Shown here: piece after piece, positions 34,537-43,707 of the stretch
Position numbering within the stretch: position 1 is the stretch's first letter
Layout of the letters: every line of letters starts with the position of its first letter
From: Leptolyngbyaceae cyanobacterium
GTDB taxonomy: Bacteria; Cyanobacteriota; Cyanobacteriia; Cyanobacteriales; Aerosakkonemataceae
NCBI GenBank assembly: GCA_036703985.1
Contig: DATNQN010000137.1
Coordinates: forward strand, 1-64,000
Reading direction: 5' to 3'
Length of the DNA: 64,000 nt
Notes under the pieces: generated by a model
The model's database searches: none
The model's input: only the letters and a program-made list of their open reading frames with translations
What the model was told of the DNA's origin: nothing
Made by a program: the position numbers and the translations under genes

Positions 34537-36105
34537 ATGATGGCTCGCACTCCCACATTATCTTTCGATCGGGGAACCCTGATCTTGCATCCCCCTCCGA
34601 GAGGAAAAATTTGGGTAGAATTTGCTACTTGGGATGACAGAGTGGAAAAATTCCGCATTCCCGCTATCCACTACCGTACTCTAGTGGAGGCGCTGCAAGG
34701 GGAAGGAACTAATTTTATCGATGAAGCGAAGGAATTTGGCCCAGTAGAATTAGTTCCCAGTGTAGAAATGGAACCTTATCCTCACCAGAGTGAGGCGTTG
34801 ATGGCGTGGAAGTTGGCGGGACGCCAAGGGGTAGTGGTGCTTCCGACGGCGGCGGGTAAAACTTATTTGGCGCAGTTGGCGATGCAGGCGACTCCCCGCA
34901 GTACTTTGATCGTAGTGCCGACTTTGGATTTGATGCACCAGTGGTACGCTCATTTGATGGCGGCGTTTCCGGATGCGGAGATTGGTTTGCTGGGCGGTGG
35001 TTCCCGCGATCGCACTGCTATTCTAGTGGCTACTTATGATAGTGCGGCGATTCACGCGGAAGCTTTGGGAAATCGTTACGCGCTGTTAATTTTTGATGAA
35101 TGTCATCATTTGCCAACTGAATTTTACCGGGTAATTGCGGAATATGCGATCGCGCCTTATCGTTTGGGATTAACTGCAACACCCGATCGATCGGATGGCA
35201 AGCATACTGATTTAAATAGTTTAATCGGGCCAACGGTTTTTCACAAGACGCCGGAAGAGTTGGCGGGGTTAGCACTTGCTCAACATGAAGTGATTCCGAT
35301 TAAAGTAAATTTATCGTCTCACGAACGCGATCGCTACAACGAGTTAATCAAAATTCGCAATGATTTTTTGAAGACAGAAAAGATTCACTTAGGTAGTTTA
35401 GATGGGTGGCAACATTTTGTGAAAGTAAGTGCGAGATCTCCTGCCGGACGCCGTGCTATGCTAGCACATCGAGAAGCGCGAGAAATTGCCTTATGTACGG
35501 ATGGAAAATTGCGCGTACTAGCAAATATAATGGCGCAACATTATCCGGAACGCACCTTAATATTTACCGCTGATAATGCCACAGTTTATCGAATTTCCCA
35601 AGAATTTTTAATTCCTGCTATTACTTATCAAACCCCTGTTAAAGAACGACACGAAATTTTAACCAAGTTTCGAGAAGGAGAATATAAAACTTTAGTAGCT
35701 TCTCACGTATTAAATGAAGGTGTTGATGTTCCAGCAGCTAGTATTGCCATTATTTTATCCGGTACTGGTTCCCCTAGAGAATACATTCAAAGATTAGGTC
35801 GCATTTTGCGAAAAGGAGAAGATAAAAATAAACGTGCTTTACTTTATGAAGTGATTACCGAAAACACCAGTGAAGAAAACACTTCCGAACGACGGCGAGG
35901 AGTAGAGAAAAAGAACGAACCACCCAAACGCAAAGTACGCCAACCAAAAGAAGAAGAAAAAGAACAGCAACTAGAGCTTTTTCCTGCTAAACCGATTTAT
36001 GAGATTGGCAAAAAGAGTACTTATCTAGCCGCCGAACCAAAAGCCAAATGGGGAGAAAAATCTCCTAAATCGCCAGAAGATTCAGAAGAAAATAATTTAA
36101 TGTAA
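34537..36105 (+). CDS. XPB/Rad25-like superfamily 2 DNA helicase
   Basis: 522 residues, similar in layout to archaeal and bacterial XPB. The N-terminal 85 residues form a small damage-recognition-like domain ending in PYPHQSEALMAWKL. Motifs: I VVLPTAAGKTYLAQLAM (about 95-111), II LLIFDECHHLP, III LGLTATPDRSD, then RTLIFTADNATVY, the motif V-like HVLNEGVDVPAAS and motif VI QRLGRILRKGEDK. A charged tail (about 445-500) follows. XPB unwinds or remodels DNA in nucleotide excision repair. The next gene codes a Bax1-like protein, the known XPB partner in archaea, which strongly supports the assignment. Start: ATG ATG; the first was taken. Confidence 0.92.
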   Translation: MMARTPTLSFDRGTLILHPPPRGKIWVEFATWDDRVEKFRIPAIHYRTLVEALQGEGTNFIDEAKEFGPVELVPSVEMEPYPHQSEALMAWKLAGRQGVVVLPTAAGKTYLAQLAMQATPRSTLIVVPTLDLMHQWYAHLMAAFPDAEIGLLGGGSRDRTAILVATYDSAAIHAEALGNRYALLIFDECHHLPTEFYRVIAEYAIAPYRLGLTATPDRSDGKHTDLNSLIGPTVFHKTPEELAGLALAQHEVIPIKVNLSSHERDRYNELIKIRNDFLKTEKIHLGSLDGWQHFVKVSARSPAGRRAMLAHREAREIALCTDGKLRVLANIMAQHYPERTLIFTADNATVYRISQEFLIPAITYQTPVKERHEILTKFREGEYKTLVASHVLNEGVDVPAASIAIILSGTGSPREYIQRLGRILRKGEDKNKRALLYEVITENTSEENTSERRRGVEKKNEPPKRKVRQPKEEEKEQQLELFPAKPIYEIGKKSTYLAAEPKAKWGEKSPKSPEDSEENNLM

Positions 36106-36151
36106 AATAATCCACAAAAACTCTATCTATTCACAAAAAAATTACCTCTAC

Positions 36152-36181
36152 ATCTGTGTTAATCTGTGGACATCTGTGGTA
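36152..36181. repeat. Decamer repeat arm (ATCTGTG type, x3)
   Basis: Three decamers ATCTGTGTTA, ATCTGTGGAC, ATCTGTGGTA followed by an A-run lie between the helicase and the Bax1-like gene. They match the right arm of the element at 11400-11439. A left arm is not clear here; only degenerate words (AATCCACAAA, ATTCACAAAA) occur upstream. Confidence 0.75.
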
Positions 36182-36216
36182 AAAAAAAATCCCTATAGTA
36201 ATTTTACAAAAACAAG

Positions 36217-37431
36217 ATGTTACCAAGCGAACTATTAATTTACCGATACACTGGCGAAACCATTATCCCCAAACGCCTAAAAATTGACGATCGCAATTTA
36301 GAAATGGCGATCGATCTAATTAATTGCTTCCAAGAATCTGTCGGTAAAAGACAAGGAGAATTAGATAGCCAATTGTTAGAATTAGAAGGCGATCGACCTG
36401 AATATCGCATTCTCAGAGGATTCGTTCATATCCTCAAAAGTAGCTTCTCTACCTTTGAGATTGTCAGTCCTTTAGAACCCCTAGAATTGCGTCAGAAAGT
36501 ATTTGCTTTATCTGCCAGATCCGTTCCCAGTTCCCACTCATCACTAGAAGTTCTCGACGTTTTAGCAAATAAACTCAGTCAAGAATTAAAAAAAGAAGTT
36601 TTACCAGATCACATCCGTGCAGGTTTGTATGCAGATTTGCAAGAAAATCGCATTTTAACCCAATTCGATCCACCAACTCCAGAAGCGGTTTTACATAGAT
36701 ATAATTTATCACAAGTGCAAGGTATTTTCTATCGCGCCAGTCAATTAACTTTAAACGCTCATCGCAATGTTCCAGGCGAATATAAATTACTATTTCGCTA
36801 TCTGAAATTATTTCAATTGATGGCATATATTGAAGGAGATGCGGATCATGGTTTTACCATTACCATTGATGGGCCAACAAGTTTATTTAAACCTAGTACG
36901 AGATATGGATTAGCGATCGCAAAACTCATCCCCGCATTATTGCACGTTACCAAATGGAGTCTCAACGCCACTTTACAAACTAGAGATATCTATACTGGTA
37001 AAGACAAAACTGGTAAATTTTCCCTCAATTCTGATTGTGGATTAGAAACTCATTATCCCCCAGGTAAACCTTATGACAGTATGTTAGAAGCATCTTTTGC
37101 TAACCGTTGGGAAAGTTTAAAAACAGATTGGGTTTTAGAGAGAGAAGTCGATTTAATTCCCATTCCCGGTAGCGTGATCATTCCCGATTTCCGCTTAGTA
37201 CATCCCGATGGCAGAAGTTATTTATTAGAAATAGTTGGTTATTGGCGTCCTGAGTATTTGCAAAAGAAATTTGCTCAGGCGAGAAAGGCAGAAAGTGACA
37301 ATTTAATTTTGGCTGTTTCAGAAAGATTAAACTTAGAAAATGCTGGTGTAAAGGTGAAGGATACACCAGCTAAAATCATCTGGTTTAAGGATAAATTATC
37401 ACCGAAGGCAGTGTTAGAAGTGTTAGAATAA
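36217..37431 (+). CDS. DUF790/Bax1-like nuclease, XPB partner
   Basis: 404 residues. The opening (LPSELLIYRYTGETIIPKRL) and the middle FYRASQLTLNAHRNVPGEYK, LLFRYLKLFQLMAYIE are characteristic of DUF790, the family of archaeal Bax1. The C-terminal third holds a nuclease-like core: MLEASFANRW, then VIIPDFRLVHPDG-RSYLLEIVGYW, with the Asp and Glu placed like a PD-(D/E)XK or Bax1 active site. Archaeal Bax1 binds XPB and cuts bubble DNA 3' of the lesion, so this pair may form an excision machine beside UvrABC. It follows the helicase by 111 bp in the same direction. Confidence 0.88.
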   Translation: MLPSELLIYRYTGETIIPKRLKIDDRNLEMAIDLINCFQESVGKRQGELDSQLLELEGDRPEYRILRGFVHILKSSFSTFEIVSPLEPLELRQKVFALSARSVPSSHSSLEVLDVLANKLSQELKKEVLPDHIRAGLYADLQENRILTQFDPPTPEAVLHRYNLSQVQGIFYRASQLTLNAHRNVPGEYKLLFRYLKLFQLMAYIEGDADHGFTITIDGPTSLFKPSTRYGLAIAKLIPALLHVTKWSLNATLQTRDIYTGKDKTGKFSLNSDCGLETHYPPGKPYDSMLEASFANRWESLKTDWVLEREVDLIPIPGSVIIPDFRLVHPDGRSYLLEIVGYWRPEYLQKKFAQARKAESDNLILAVSERLNLENAGVKVKDTPAKIIWFKDKLSPKAVLEVLE

Positions 37432-37454
37432 TTTAATCAGTACTGGAGGTAGAA

Positions 37455-38015
37455 ATGAACTTACAACTAATCAGACGAAAATTTACGGTAAGTCAGTATC
37501 ACCAAATGGCTGATGCTGGTATTCTAAATGAAAATGACCGAGTGGAATTGATTCGAGGAGAAATAGTTGAAATGACACCAATCGGTAGAAGACACGCTGC
37601 TTGTGTAAATAGATTAGTTAGATTATTTATCCAACTTCTTGGAGATAGCATCATACTTTCTCCCCAAAATCCAATTGAATTAGACAATAACTCTCAACCT
37701 CAACCAGATATAGTATTGCTACAACCTCGTCCGGACTTCTATGAATCGCGACTTCCGCAACCGCAAGATATTATTTTATTAGTAGAAGTTGCAGATACAA
37801 CAGTAGAAAGCGATCGAAATATTAAAATACCCCTTTATGCTGAAAATGGAATTAGAGAAACTTGGTTAGTAAATATTAATGAAGAATGGGTCGAAGTTTA
37901 TCGAGAACCATCAACAACAGGGTATCAAAACGTACAGAGATTTCAGCGAGGGGAAAGTTTATCTATACTGGCTTTTCCCGATCTTAATCTGACTGTAGAT
38001 GAAATTTTAGGGTAA
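37455..38015 (+). CDS. Uma2-family (DUF820) PD-(D/E)XK endonuclease-like protein
   Basis: 186 residues. Uma2 hallmarks: YHQMADAGILNENDRVELIRGEIVEM at the start, QPDIVLLQPRPDFY with the first acidic residue, LLVEVADTTVESDRNIKIPLY with the E-x-D pair, and ETWLVN. Uma2 proteins are very abundant in cyanobacteria; a nuclease fold is accepted but function is largely unknown. A strong ribosome site (TGGAGGTAGAA) precedes the ATG, only 23 bp after the Bax1-like gene, so the three genes from 34537 appear to form one operon. Confidence 0.9.
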   Translation: MNLQLIRRKFTVSQYHQMADAGILNENDRVELIRGEIVEMTPIGRRHAACVNRLVRLFIQLLGDSIILSPQNPIELDNNSQPQPDIVLLQPRPDFYESRLPQPQDIILLVEVADTTVESDRNIKIPLYAENGIRETWLVNINEEWVEVYREPSTTGYQNVQRFQRGESLSILAFPDLNLTVDEILG

Positions 38016-38045
38016 GATATATTTTATTGAAAAAATGTTTTTAAC

Positions 38046-38537
38046 TCAAAAATCAAACCAATTTTTCTTTTCTACATAAAGTTCTCTCAGCTCTGTCAAT
38101 ATTTCTTCAGATAAGAGGGATTTCACCATATTTACGATTGTTCCCCACTCGAACAACTCCATCACTGATAAGGCATTTTTAAATCGAATGGTGTAAAATT
38201 TTTGCCATAATTCCTGCGCTGGCTTTTTGTGCCAACGTTTCCGCCAAAAAACGAAATCCGACGATGTGGGAGGATTTACTGCCAAAATTGGGGAAAAATC
38301 AGCATAGCTGACAAATCTACTCACTCCTTTTCCATGTACGTGAACGACATAACGCAAGCAGGTGATGCGATAAACATTTTCTAGCGCGAGATGAAACATC
38401 AGCGCAACTGCTTCTTCGGTGATGAATCTTGCTAAGGGGTGCAGGATTGGTGACTTGTGGAGGATTTTCGATTCTCGAATCTTCCACCATGATTCTTGGC
38501 AAATGCTTTGCGATCTCTCCTCTGGAGTTGATACCAT
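38046..38537 (-). CDS. Protein of unknown function (163 aa)
   Basis: 163 residues, no recognised domain. It has mixed helical character, several His and Trp (SWWKIRESKILHKSPILHP, DFVFWRKRWHKKPAQELW) and a C-terminal helical part (VNMVKSLLSEEILTELREL). The start was taken at the ATG at 38537, which lies right beside a 42-bp tandem repeat. It converges on the Uma2 gene with 30 bp between and diverges from an XRE regulator. It may be part of an accessory module, but no function is suggested. Confidence 0.6.
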   Translation of the reverse strand: MVSTPEERSQSICQESWWKIRESKILHKSPILHPLARFITEEAVALMFHLALENVYRITCLRYVVHVHGKGVSRFVSYADFSPILAVNPPTSSDFVFWRKRWHKKPAQELWQKFYTIRFKNALSVMELFEWGTIVNMVKSLLSEEILTELRELYVEKKNWFDF

Positions 38538-38539
38538 AG

Positions 38540-38621
38540 TAGTTAGCCTTTGTTAGTTGAACTCTGTTGACTAATTTGGTTTAGTTAGCCTTTGTTAGTT
38601 GAACTCTGTTGACTAATTTGG
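38540..38621. repeat. 42-bp tandem duplication in a divergent promoter region
   Basis: Two identical 40-bp copies, 38540-38579 and 38582-38621, are offset by 42 bp (4 helical turns). Each contains GTTAGCC, GTTAGTTG and GTTGACTAA sub-words, an iteron-like series, and a partial dyad TTAGT...ACTAA. It sits between the unknown gene (minus) and the XRE regulator (plus), a likely place for an operator. Confidence 0.9.
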
Positions 38622-38717
38622 GGAAATTTAGTGTTCGCCCTTGAGTTTGACAGACTATGGGGGGCGATCACTTTTAAGATATGATTATTTTAAGTTGCAG
38701 TTGCACCGTAGTCAAGC

Positions 38718-38930
38718 ATGGGTCTAGTCAGGCTAAAAATTCGAGAATTGGCAGCAGAGAAAGGCTGGACGCTTAAGGAAGTATCTGATCGTTCTGGTGT
38801 TTTATACAATACGGTCAAAAGCTACGCTCGTCGTCCCGAAATGTCAATGGTTGACTTTACCGCTATTCATAAACTGGCGCGAACGTTTAATGTAAAGATC
38901 GAGGATTTGGTAGAAATTTTGGAGGAATAG
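38718..38930 (+). CDS. XRE-family helix-turn-helix regulator (small)
   Basis: 70 residues, a single Cro/cI-type HTH domain: LKIRELAAEKGWTLKEVSDRSGVLYNTVKSY, then FTAIHKLARTFNVKIEDLVEIL. Such short proteins bind DNA as dimers and often act as antitoxins or autorepressors. A natural target would be the tandem repeat about 100 bp upstream (inference). It is the first gene of the small AT-rich region that ends at the psaB terminator. Confidence 0.88.
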   Translation: MGLVRLKIRELAAEKGWTLKEVSDRSGVLYNTVKSYARRPEMSMVDFTAIHKLARTFNVKIEDLVEILEE

Positions 38931-39065
38931 GCGATCGCTCATTCCTCCTAATCTATCGTTAGTGTATCTTTTTCGTTTAAGCAGGTCAATACTAATTTAA
39001 GCACGTTACATAATATCGAAAAGAAATGCTAAGATTTAGGCGTTGTCCTTCGTTTACGATATTTT

Positions 39066-39260
39066 GTGCCTAGAGCAAGTACGGCGATCGGTGTTAGCCC
39101 GATCATTAAAGATATAGTTCAAAAAAAAGCGCGATCATCTCGATTGACGCTAAAAGAAGTTATCCTGATGGGAATGTTAGCGATCGATGAATTAGACGAT
39201 CAACGTCGTCAAGAGCTAGCTGATAAGGTGCATCAGATGCAAGTTAATGGAGAAATTTGA
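39066..39260 (+). CDS. Small putative DNA-binding or antitoxin-like protein
   Basis: 64 residues from a GTG at 39066, with no good ribosome site. The composition (IIKDIVQKKARSSRLTLKEV, LADKVHQMQVNGEI) suggests a short ribbon-helix-helix-like or helical DNA-binding protein, but this is weak. No toxin-like partner is evident downstream. It could be a chance frame. Confidence 0.4.
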   Translation: MPRASTAIGVSPIIKDIVQKKARSSRLTLKEVILMGMLAIDELDDQRRQELADKVHQMQVNGEI

Positions 39261-39350
39261 GGAGTAGTTGACGAAAAGGTAGATGAAATGCGATCGCTCT
39301 CAGGGATCGATCTAGAAATAGGCGATCGCACTTATTTAAATATTAGACAT

Positions 39351-39902
39351 TTATTGCTTTATCTTTTCCTTTGCTATATATGCTCTTAGCCAATTTAAAG
39401 ACCGTTTAGCACCCAGCTTTTTCTGCATATCCTCTAGAGAATTGTAAGGACGGTTATCCTTAATCAATCGTGCGTATCCATCCTTAACACCTGGTATTAA
39501 AGTCAGATTAGCTTTTGTATTGTTAATGAAATCTAAAAACTTTGTAACATCTTGAGGCTCTACTACTCTTTCATTAAGCTTCGATTGCAAAAGAGCTTGT
39601 TCAATAACTCTTTCAGATTCAGGTTGTTTAGCTGCTATTAAGAATACCCAAATTCGCTCAACATTTGCTGTTAATGCGGCTTGATATATTGGTAATCCAG
39701 TTAATAAATGGTATTTATCCTCTTCATCAGTAAGGCAAACTAGAGGAAGAACAGGGTTAAAACCTAGTTCTTCTTTATCCAGACTTTTAGAAATTTTTAC
39801 TATAACATTTTTTGCAGTAATTGAACTGGTTTGTGAAACTTCTATTTGATTCAAAACCATTAATCTTGGTTGACTTTGTATATCCTTGATTAGTTTGACC
39901 AT
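39351..39902 (-). CDS. ParB-like N-domain protein with C-terminal helix-hairpin-helix
   Basis: 183 residues. Residues about 40-95 resemble the ParB/Srx-like fold: NPVLPLVCLTDEEDKYHLLT followed by GLPIYQAALTANVERIWVFL, aligned with the ParB pattern G-H-R-R-x-x-A. The catalytic/CTP-binding Arg pair is replaced by Pro-Ile, so the usual CTPase activity is doubtful. Residues about 130-175 look like one helix-hairpin-helix (LTLIPGVKDGYARLI, SLEDMQKKLGAKRSLNWLRAYI), which binds DNA non-specifically. The start lies one base after the stop of the ParA gene, so the two are translated together. It may be a divergent ParB-type partner; that is inference. Confidence 0.65.
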   Translation of the reverse strand: MVKLIKDIQSQPRLMVLNQIEVSQTSSITAKNVIVKISKSLDKEELGFNPVLPLVCLTDEEDKYHLLTGLPIYQAALTANVERIWVFLIAAKQPESERVIEQALLQSKLNERVVEPQDVTKFLDFINNTKANLTLIPGVKDGYARLIKDNRPYNSLEDMQKKLGAKRSLNWLRAYIAKEKIKQ

Positions 39903-39903
39903 T

Positions 39904-41259
39904 TTATACTCCTACAGTACTTTCAATTTTATCTATTTTTTTCACTATTTCTTTGGTTAAATTAGCAAATTGGATTGCAACATTACCTGCATTATTATGA
40001 TTTTCAGCGAACAAAGAAACAGGTTGACGAATGCAAGAAGCCTGCCCAATATAAGTAGATCTTTTGATCTCAGGCAGTATGGTAATATCCTTAAATCTTT
40101 TTTGAACTAATTGTTTAATTGTAGTATGAAGCTTGACATTTTCAATCATCATTGGAACAATACCAAGTATAATTCCACGCTTACTCATGTTTGCCTGTAT
40201 TTCTTTGGCTCGCCTGATAGGAGTTCGTATCCCATAAACAGAAAAGTATTCCATCTGAGATGGGATAACTATATACTGGCAGGCACATAGTCCATTCATT
40301 GTCATAGTTGAAGTACTACTTGGAGGCGTGTCAATTATTACATAATCATAATCACCAGCTACTCCTGACCTTTGAAGAGCTTTGTTAAGACGAAGTTGAG
40401 GAAATGCGTCAAGAGTAGCAATTGCGTCGTCTACAGTTTTATGGCTACTGGGTAAAACATCAACTGTTCCAGTGCTGCCACTTTTACTCAAGATAGTATT
40501 AAGTGAAGAAGGTTTTATATAATCTTTGTAATTAAAGCCTGTTGTGTTGAAGTCTTTTAAAAATTCTACTAGCTCTTTTCTTTTCTCCAACTCGTCCAAA
40601 ATCTTTTCAAACTCTTCGAGTTTAGATGCTTTGTCAAACTTATCGGCGTAGTTAACTCCCAAAGATAAACTAGCATTCGCTTGCTCGTCCAAATCAACTA
40701 CTAAAACTCGGTGACCAATTTTTGCCAACTCATAGGCAATGTTAACAACCAAGGTTGTTTTACCTACTCCGCCCTTAGATGTATGAATTGCTATTGTACG
40801 CATTTTAACTGTATCCAAAAATGTCTTTAAAAAATCTGCTACACATTGAACTTTCTCAGGATTTTCTATATGGAATTTACATCTTAATTTTGACTGCCAT
40901 TGTGTAAATTCATATATTTCAATTAAAAATGGATCGATTAATACTCCAAATCTTGTATTTGAGTATTTAAGATATGTCTCAAGTTGAATACGGGCATCAT
41001 CATCAATCTTTGTTTGAGCCGTCTTAATTTCCACTAAAAAATTGATGTGCCTACTGAAATCCTCTACGAAAAAATCAACCTCCTTTTGAACCCAAACTAA
41101 AGAATCTGTTTCAGTTAATTTAGGTACTTTAATTTTAAATTCTGGAATCCAGTGAGAGTAGCCACTCTTACGAGGTAAACCTGCCTTCTCTAGCATTGTT
41201 TTAACCAAATGCAAAGATACATAAGCTTCATTATTCCATTCAGAAGACAATTTTGCCAC
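39904..41259 (-). CDS. ParA-type ATPase fused to an N-terminal HsdR-like nuclease domain
   Basis: 451 residues. Residues about 1-135 resemble the N-terminal domain of type I restriction subunit R: QKEVDFFVEDFSRHINFLVEIK, giving Asp62, Glu77 and Lys79 of a PD-(D/E)XK site, then the typical IQLETYLKYSNTRFGVLIDP. Residues about 152-450 are a ParA/MinD ATPase: deviant Walker A TSKGGVGKTTLVVNIAYEL (from 160), VLVVDLDEQANASLSLG, and Walker B YDYVIIDTPPSSTSTMT. ParA proteins move DNA or cargo on the nucleoid. The combination with a nuclease-type domain is unusual. It is followed after one base by a ParB-like gene and lies downstream of psaB behind a terminator. Confidence 0.82.
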   Translation of the reverse strand: MAKLSSEWNNEAYVSLHLVKTMLEKAGLPRKSGYSHWIPEFKIKVPKLTETDSLVWVQKEVDFFVEDFSRHINFLVEIKTAQTKIDDDARIQLETYLKYSNTRFGVLIDPFLIEIYEFTQWQSKLRCKFHIENPEKVQCVADFLKTFLDTVKMRTIAIHTSKGGVGKTTLVVNIAYELAKIGHRVLVVDLDEQANASLSLGVNYADKFDKASKLEEFEKILDELEKRKELVEFLKDFNTTGFNYKDYIKPSSLNTILSKSGSTGTVDVLPSSHKTVDDAIATLDAFPQLRLNKALQRSGVAGDYDYVIIDTPPSSTSTMTMNGLCACQYIVIPSQMEYFSVYGIRTPIRRAKEIQANMSKRGIILGIVPMMIENVKLHTTIKQLVQKRFKDITILPEIKRSTYIGQASCIRQPVSLFAENHNNAGNVAIQFANLTKEIVKKIDKIESTVGV

Positions 41260-41389
41260 GTTTACGCTCCTCTTCCTGTATTCATTATTCCCAGTAATGG
41301 AGTTTGACTAACAGAAGTAAGAAAAAATTTACTTGGCGGTTCTTTAAAAAGGCGTAGTTAATATTAGTAGCAATTTTAATCCCCAAACA

Positions 41390-41419
41390 AAAATCCCCCG
41401 CCCGGAGGCAGGGGATTTT
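41390..41419 (-). terminator. psaAB terminator
   Basis: AAAATCCCC and GGGGATTTT form a 9-bp stem around a GC-rich loop (CGCCCGGAGGCA). On the minus strand the stem is followed by TTTGTTT. It lies about 40 bp beyond the psaB stop codon. Confidence 0.85.
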
Positions 41420-41456
41420 CTAATTACCTAACAGCTAAGTTATTCAATTAAGAAGA

Positions 41457-43682
41457 TCAACCGAACTTACCAGCAGTAGAGGCAATTAGGAATGCTGCGT
41501 AGGTGAGGATGTAGCCAACGGTGAAGTGAGCTAGACCAACCAAACGAGCTTGAACGATCGACAGAGCAACTGGCTTGTCCTTCCAGCGAACTAAGTTTGC
41601 CAGAGGAGTGCGCTCGTGTGCCCAAACAATAGTTTCGATCAACTCTTGCCAGTAACCGCGCCAGCTAATCAGGAACATGAAGCCAGTAGCCCAAACCAGG
41701 TGTCCGAAGAGGAACATCCAAGACCAGACTGCCAGGTTGTTCATGCCGTAGGGGTTGTACCCGTTGATCAGCTGAGAAGAATACAGCCAGAGGTAGTCGC
41801 GCAGCCAGCCCATTAAGTAAGTAGAAGACTCGTTGAACTGAGCTACGTTGCCTTGCCAAATACCTAGATGCTTCCAGTGGAAGTAGAAGGTTACCCAACC
41901 AATGGTGTTGAGCATCCAGAACATAGCGAGGTAGAAAGAGTCCCAAGCAGAGATGTCGCAAGTACCGCCACGGCCAGGGCCATCACAAGGGAAGGCATAA
42001 CCGAAGTCTTTCTTATCGGGCATCAGCTTAGAACCGCGTGCATCCAACGCACCTTTGACCAAGATCAAGGTGGTGGTGTGCAGACCTAGTGCGATCGCGT
42101 GGTGAACCAAGAAATCGCCAGGGCCAATAGTTAAGAACAAAGAGTTGGTACCGGAATTGATCGCATCCAACCAGCCGGGTAACCAAACGTTGCCGTGGTT
42201 AGGCCAAGCGGTAGAAGCAATGCTATCGGGATTGGACAACAGAGTGTCCATACCGTAGAGCAGTTTCCCGTGAGCAGACTGAATGAACTGAGCGAATACA
42301 GGTTCGATCAGGATTTGCTTTTCAGGAGTGCCGAAGGCAACTACTACGTCGTTGTGTACGTACAGACCCAAGGTATGGAAGCCCAGGAACAGAGACACCC
42401 AACTCAGGTGAGAGATGATCGCCTCTTTGTGCTGCAATACGCGATCGAGAACGTTACCTTTATTTTGTTCGGGGTCGTAGTCCCGCACCCAGAAGATTGC
42501 TCCGTGGGCGAAAGCACCGACCATCAGGAAACCAGCAATGTACTGGTGGTGAGTGTACAGCGCTGCTTGCGTTGTGAAGTCCTGTGCCAAGAAAGCATAG
42601 GGAGGCAGCGAGTACATATGTTGCGCGACCAGAGAGGTTATAACACCCAAACAAGCCAGGTGCCAGCCTAACTGGAAGTGCAGGGAGTTGTTGTAGGTGT
42701 CGTAAATGCCTTGGTGAGGCAAGTTAAACGGCCCTTCAACTTTGATGCCAAAGAAATCCTTGGCATTCATCATTTCTTTGATGCTGTGACCGATTCCGAA
42801 GTTCGTGCGGTACATATGACCGGCCACGATGAACAGAACTGCGATCGCCAAGTGGTGATGAGCGATATCAGTCAGCCACAGAGATTGGGTTTCGGGATGA
42901 AAACCACCTAAGAAGGTGAGAATTGCAGTTCCAGACCCTTGAGCCGTACCAAATACGTGGTCAGCAGTATCTGGGTTTTGAGCGTAAACTCCCCAGTTAC
43001 CAGTGAAGAAAGGTGCTAAACCAGCTGGGTGCGGCAGGGTGCTGAGGAAGTTATCCCAACCTACGTGCTGTCCGCGAGCTTCGGGGATCGCAACGTGAAC
43101 CAAGTGACCTGTCCAAGCCAGAGAGCTAACGCCGAACAAACCAGCTAAGTGGTGATTGAGGCGGGACTCAGCACTCTTGAACCAAGAGAGGCTGGGACGG
43201 AACTTAGGTTGTAGGTGGAGCCAACCAGCAAACAGGAAGACTGCTGAGAGTACGAGGAGGAACAGTGCACCTTGATACAGGTCACCGTTTGTCCGCATAC
43301 CGATGGTGTACCACCACTGGTAAAGACCGGAGTAAGAAATGTTTACCGGATAGTTAGCGCCAGCTTGAGTGAACGCATCAACTGCCGGAGCGCCAAATTG
43401 CGGGTCCCAAATTGCGTGAGCAATGGGTCGTATATTTAGCGGGTCTTTAATCCACTGTTCAAAATTTCCTTGCCATGCGACGTGGAACAGGTTACCGGAA
43501 GTCCACAGGAAGATGATTGCTAAGTGGCCGAAGTGAGAGGCGAAAATCTTTTGGTAAAGATTTTCCTCTGTCATGCCATCGTGACTTTCAAAATCGTGTG
43601 CGGTGGCAATCCCGTACCAAATCCGTCTTGTAGTTGGATCTTGAGCTAGATCCTGGCTAAATTTGGGGAATTTAGTTGCCAT
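41457..43682 (-). CDS. psaB: Photosystem I P700 chlorophyll a apoprotein A2
   Basis: With PsaA it forms the core of photosystem I in the thylakoid membrane and binds P700, the A0/A1 cofactors, the FX cluster and antenna chlorophylls. 741 residues with eleven transmembrane helices, normal length. Recognised segments include [20 protein letters not shown] at the start, the FX-cluster loop [19 protein letters not shown] with both Cys, and the C-terminal end [18 protein letters not shown]. Many conserved His (for instance [17 protein letters not shown]) are chlorophyll ligands. It follows psaA by 25 bp and ends at a clear terminator. Confidence 0.99.
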   Translation of the reverse strand: MATKFPKFSQDLAQDPTTRRIWYGIATAHDFESHDGMTEENLYQKIFASHFGHLAIIFLWTSGNLFHVAWQGNFEQWIKDPLNIRPIAHAIWDPQFGAPAVDAFTQAGANYPVNISYSGLYQWWYTIGMRTNGDLYQGALFLLVLSAVFLFAGWLHLQPKFRPSLSWFKSAESRLNHHLAGLFGVSSLAWTGHLVHVAIPEARGQHVGWDNFLSTLPHPAGLAPFFTGNWGVYAQNPDTADHVFGTAQGSGTAILTFLGGFHPETQSLWLTDIAHHHLAIAVLFIVAGHMYRTNFGIGHSIKEMMNAKDFFGIKVEGPFNLPHQGIYDTYNNSLHFQLGWHLACLGVITSLVAQHMYSLPPYAFLAQDFTTQAALYTHHQYIAGFLMVGAFAHGAIFWVRDYDPEQNKGNVLDRVLQHKEAIISHLSWVSLFLGFHTLGLYVHNDVVVAFGTPEKQILIEPVFAQFIQSAHGKLLYGMDTLLSNPDSIASTAWPNHGNVWLPGWLDAINSGTNSLFLTIGPGDFLVHHAIALGLHTTTLILVKGALDARGSKLMPDKKDFGYAFPCDGPGRGGTCDISAWDSFYLAMFWMLNTIGWVTFYFHWKHLGIWQGNVAQFNESSTYLMGWLRDYLWLYSSQLINGYNPYGMNNLAVWSWMFLFGHLVWATGFMFLISWRGYWQELIETIVWAHERTPLANLVRWKDKPVALSIVQARLVGLAHFTVGYILTYAAFLIASTAGKFG

Positions 43683-43707
43683 AGGTCTTAGAGTATCCTC
43701 CTCGGCC

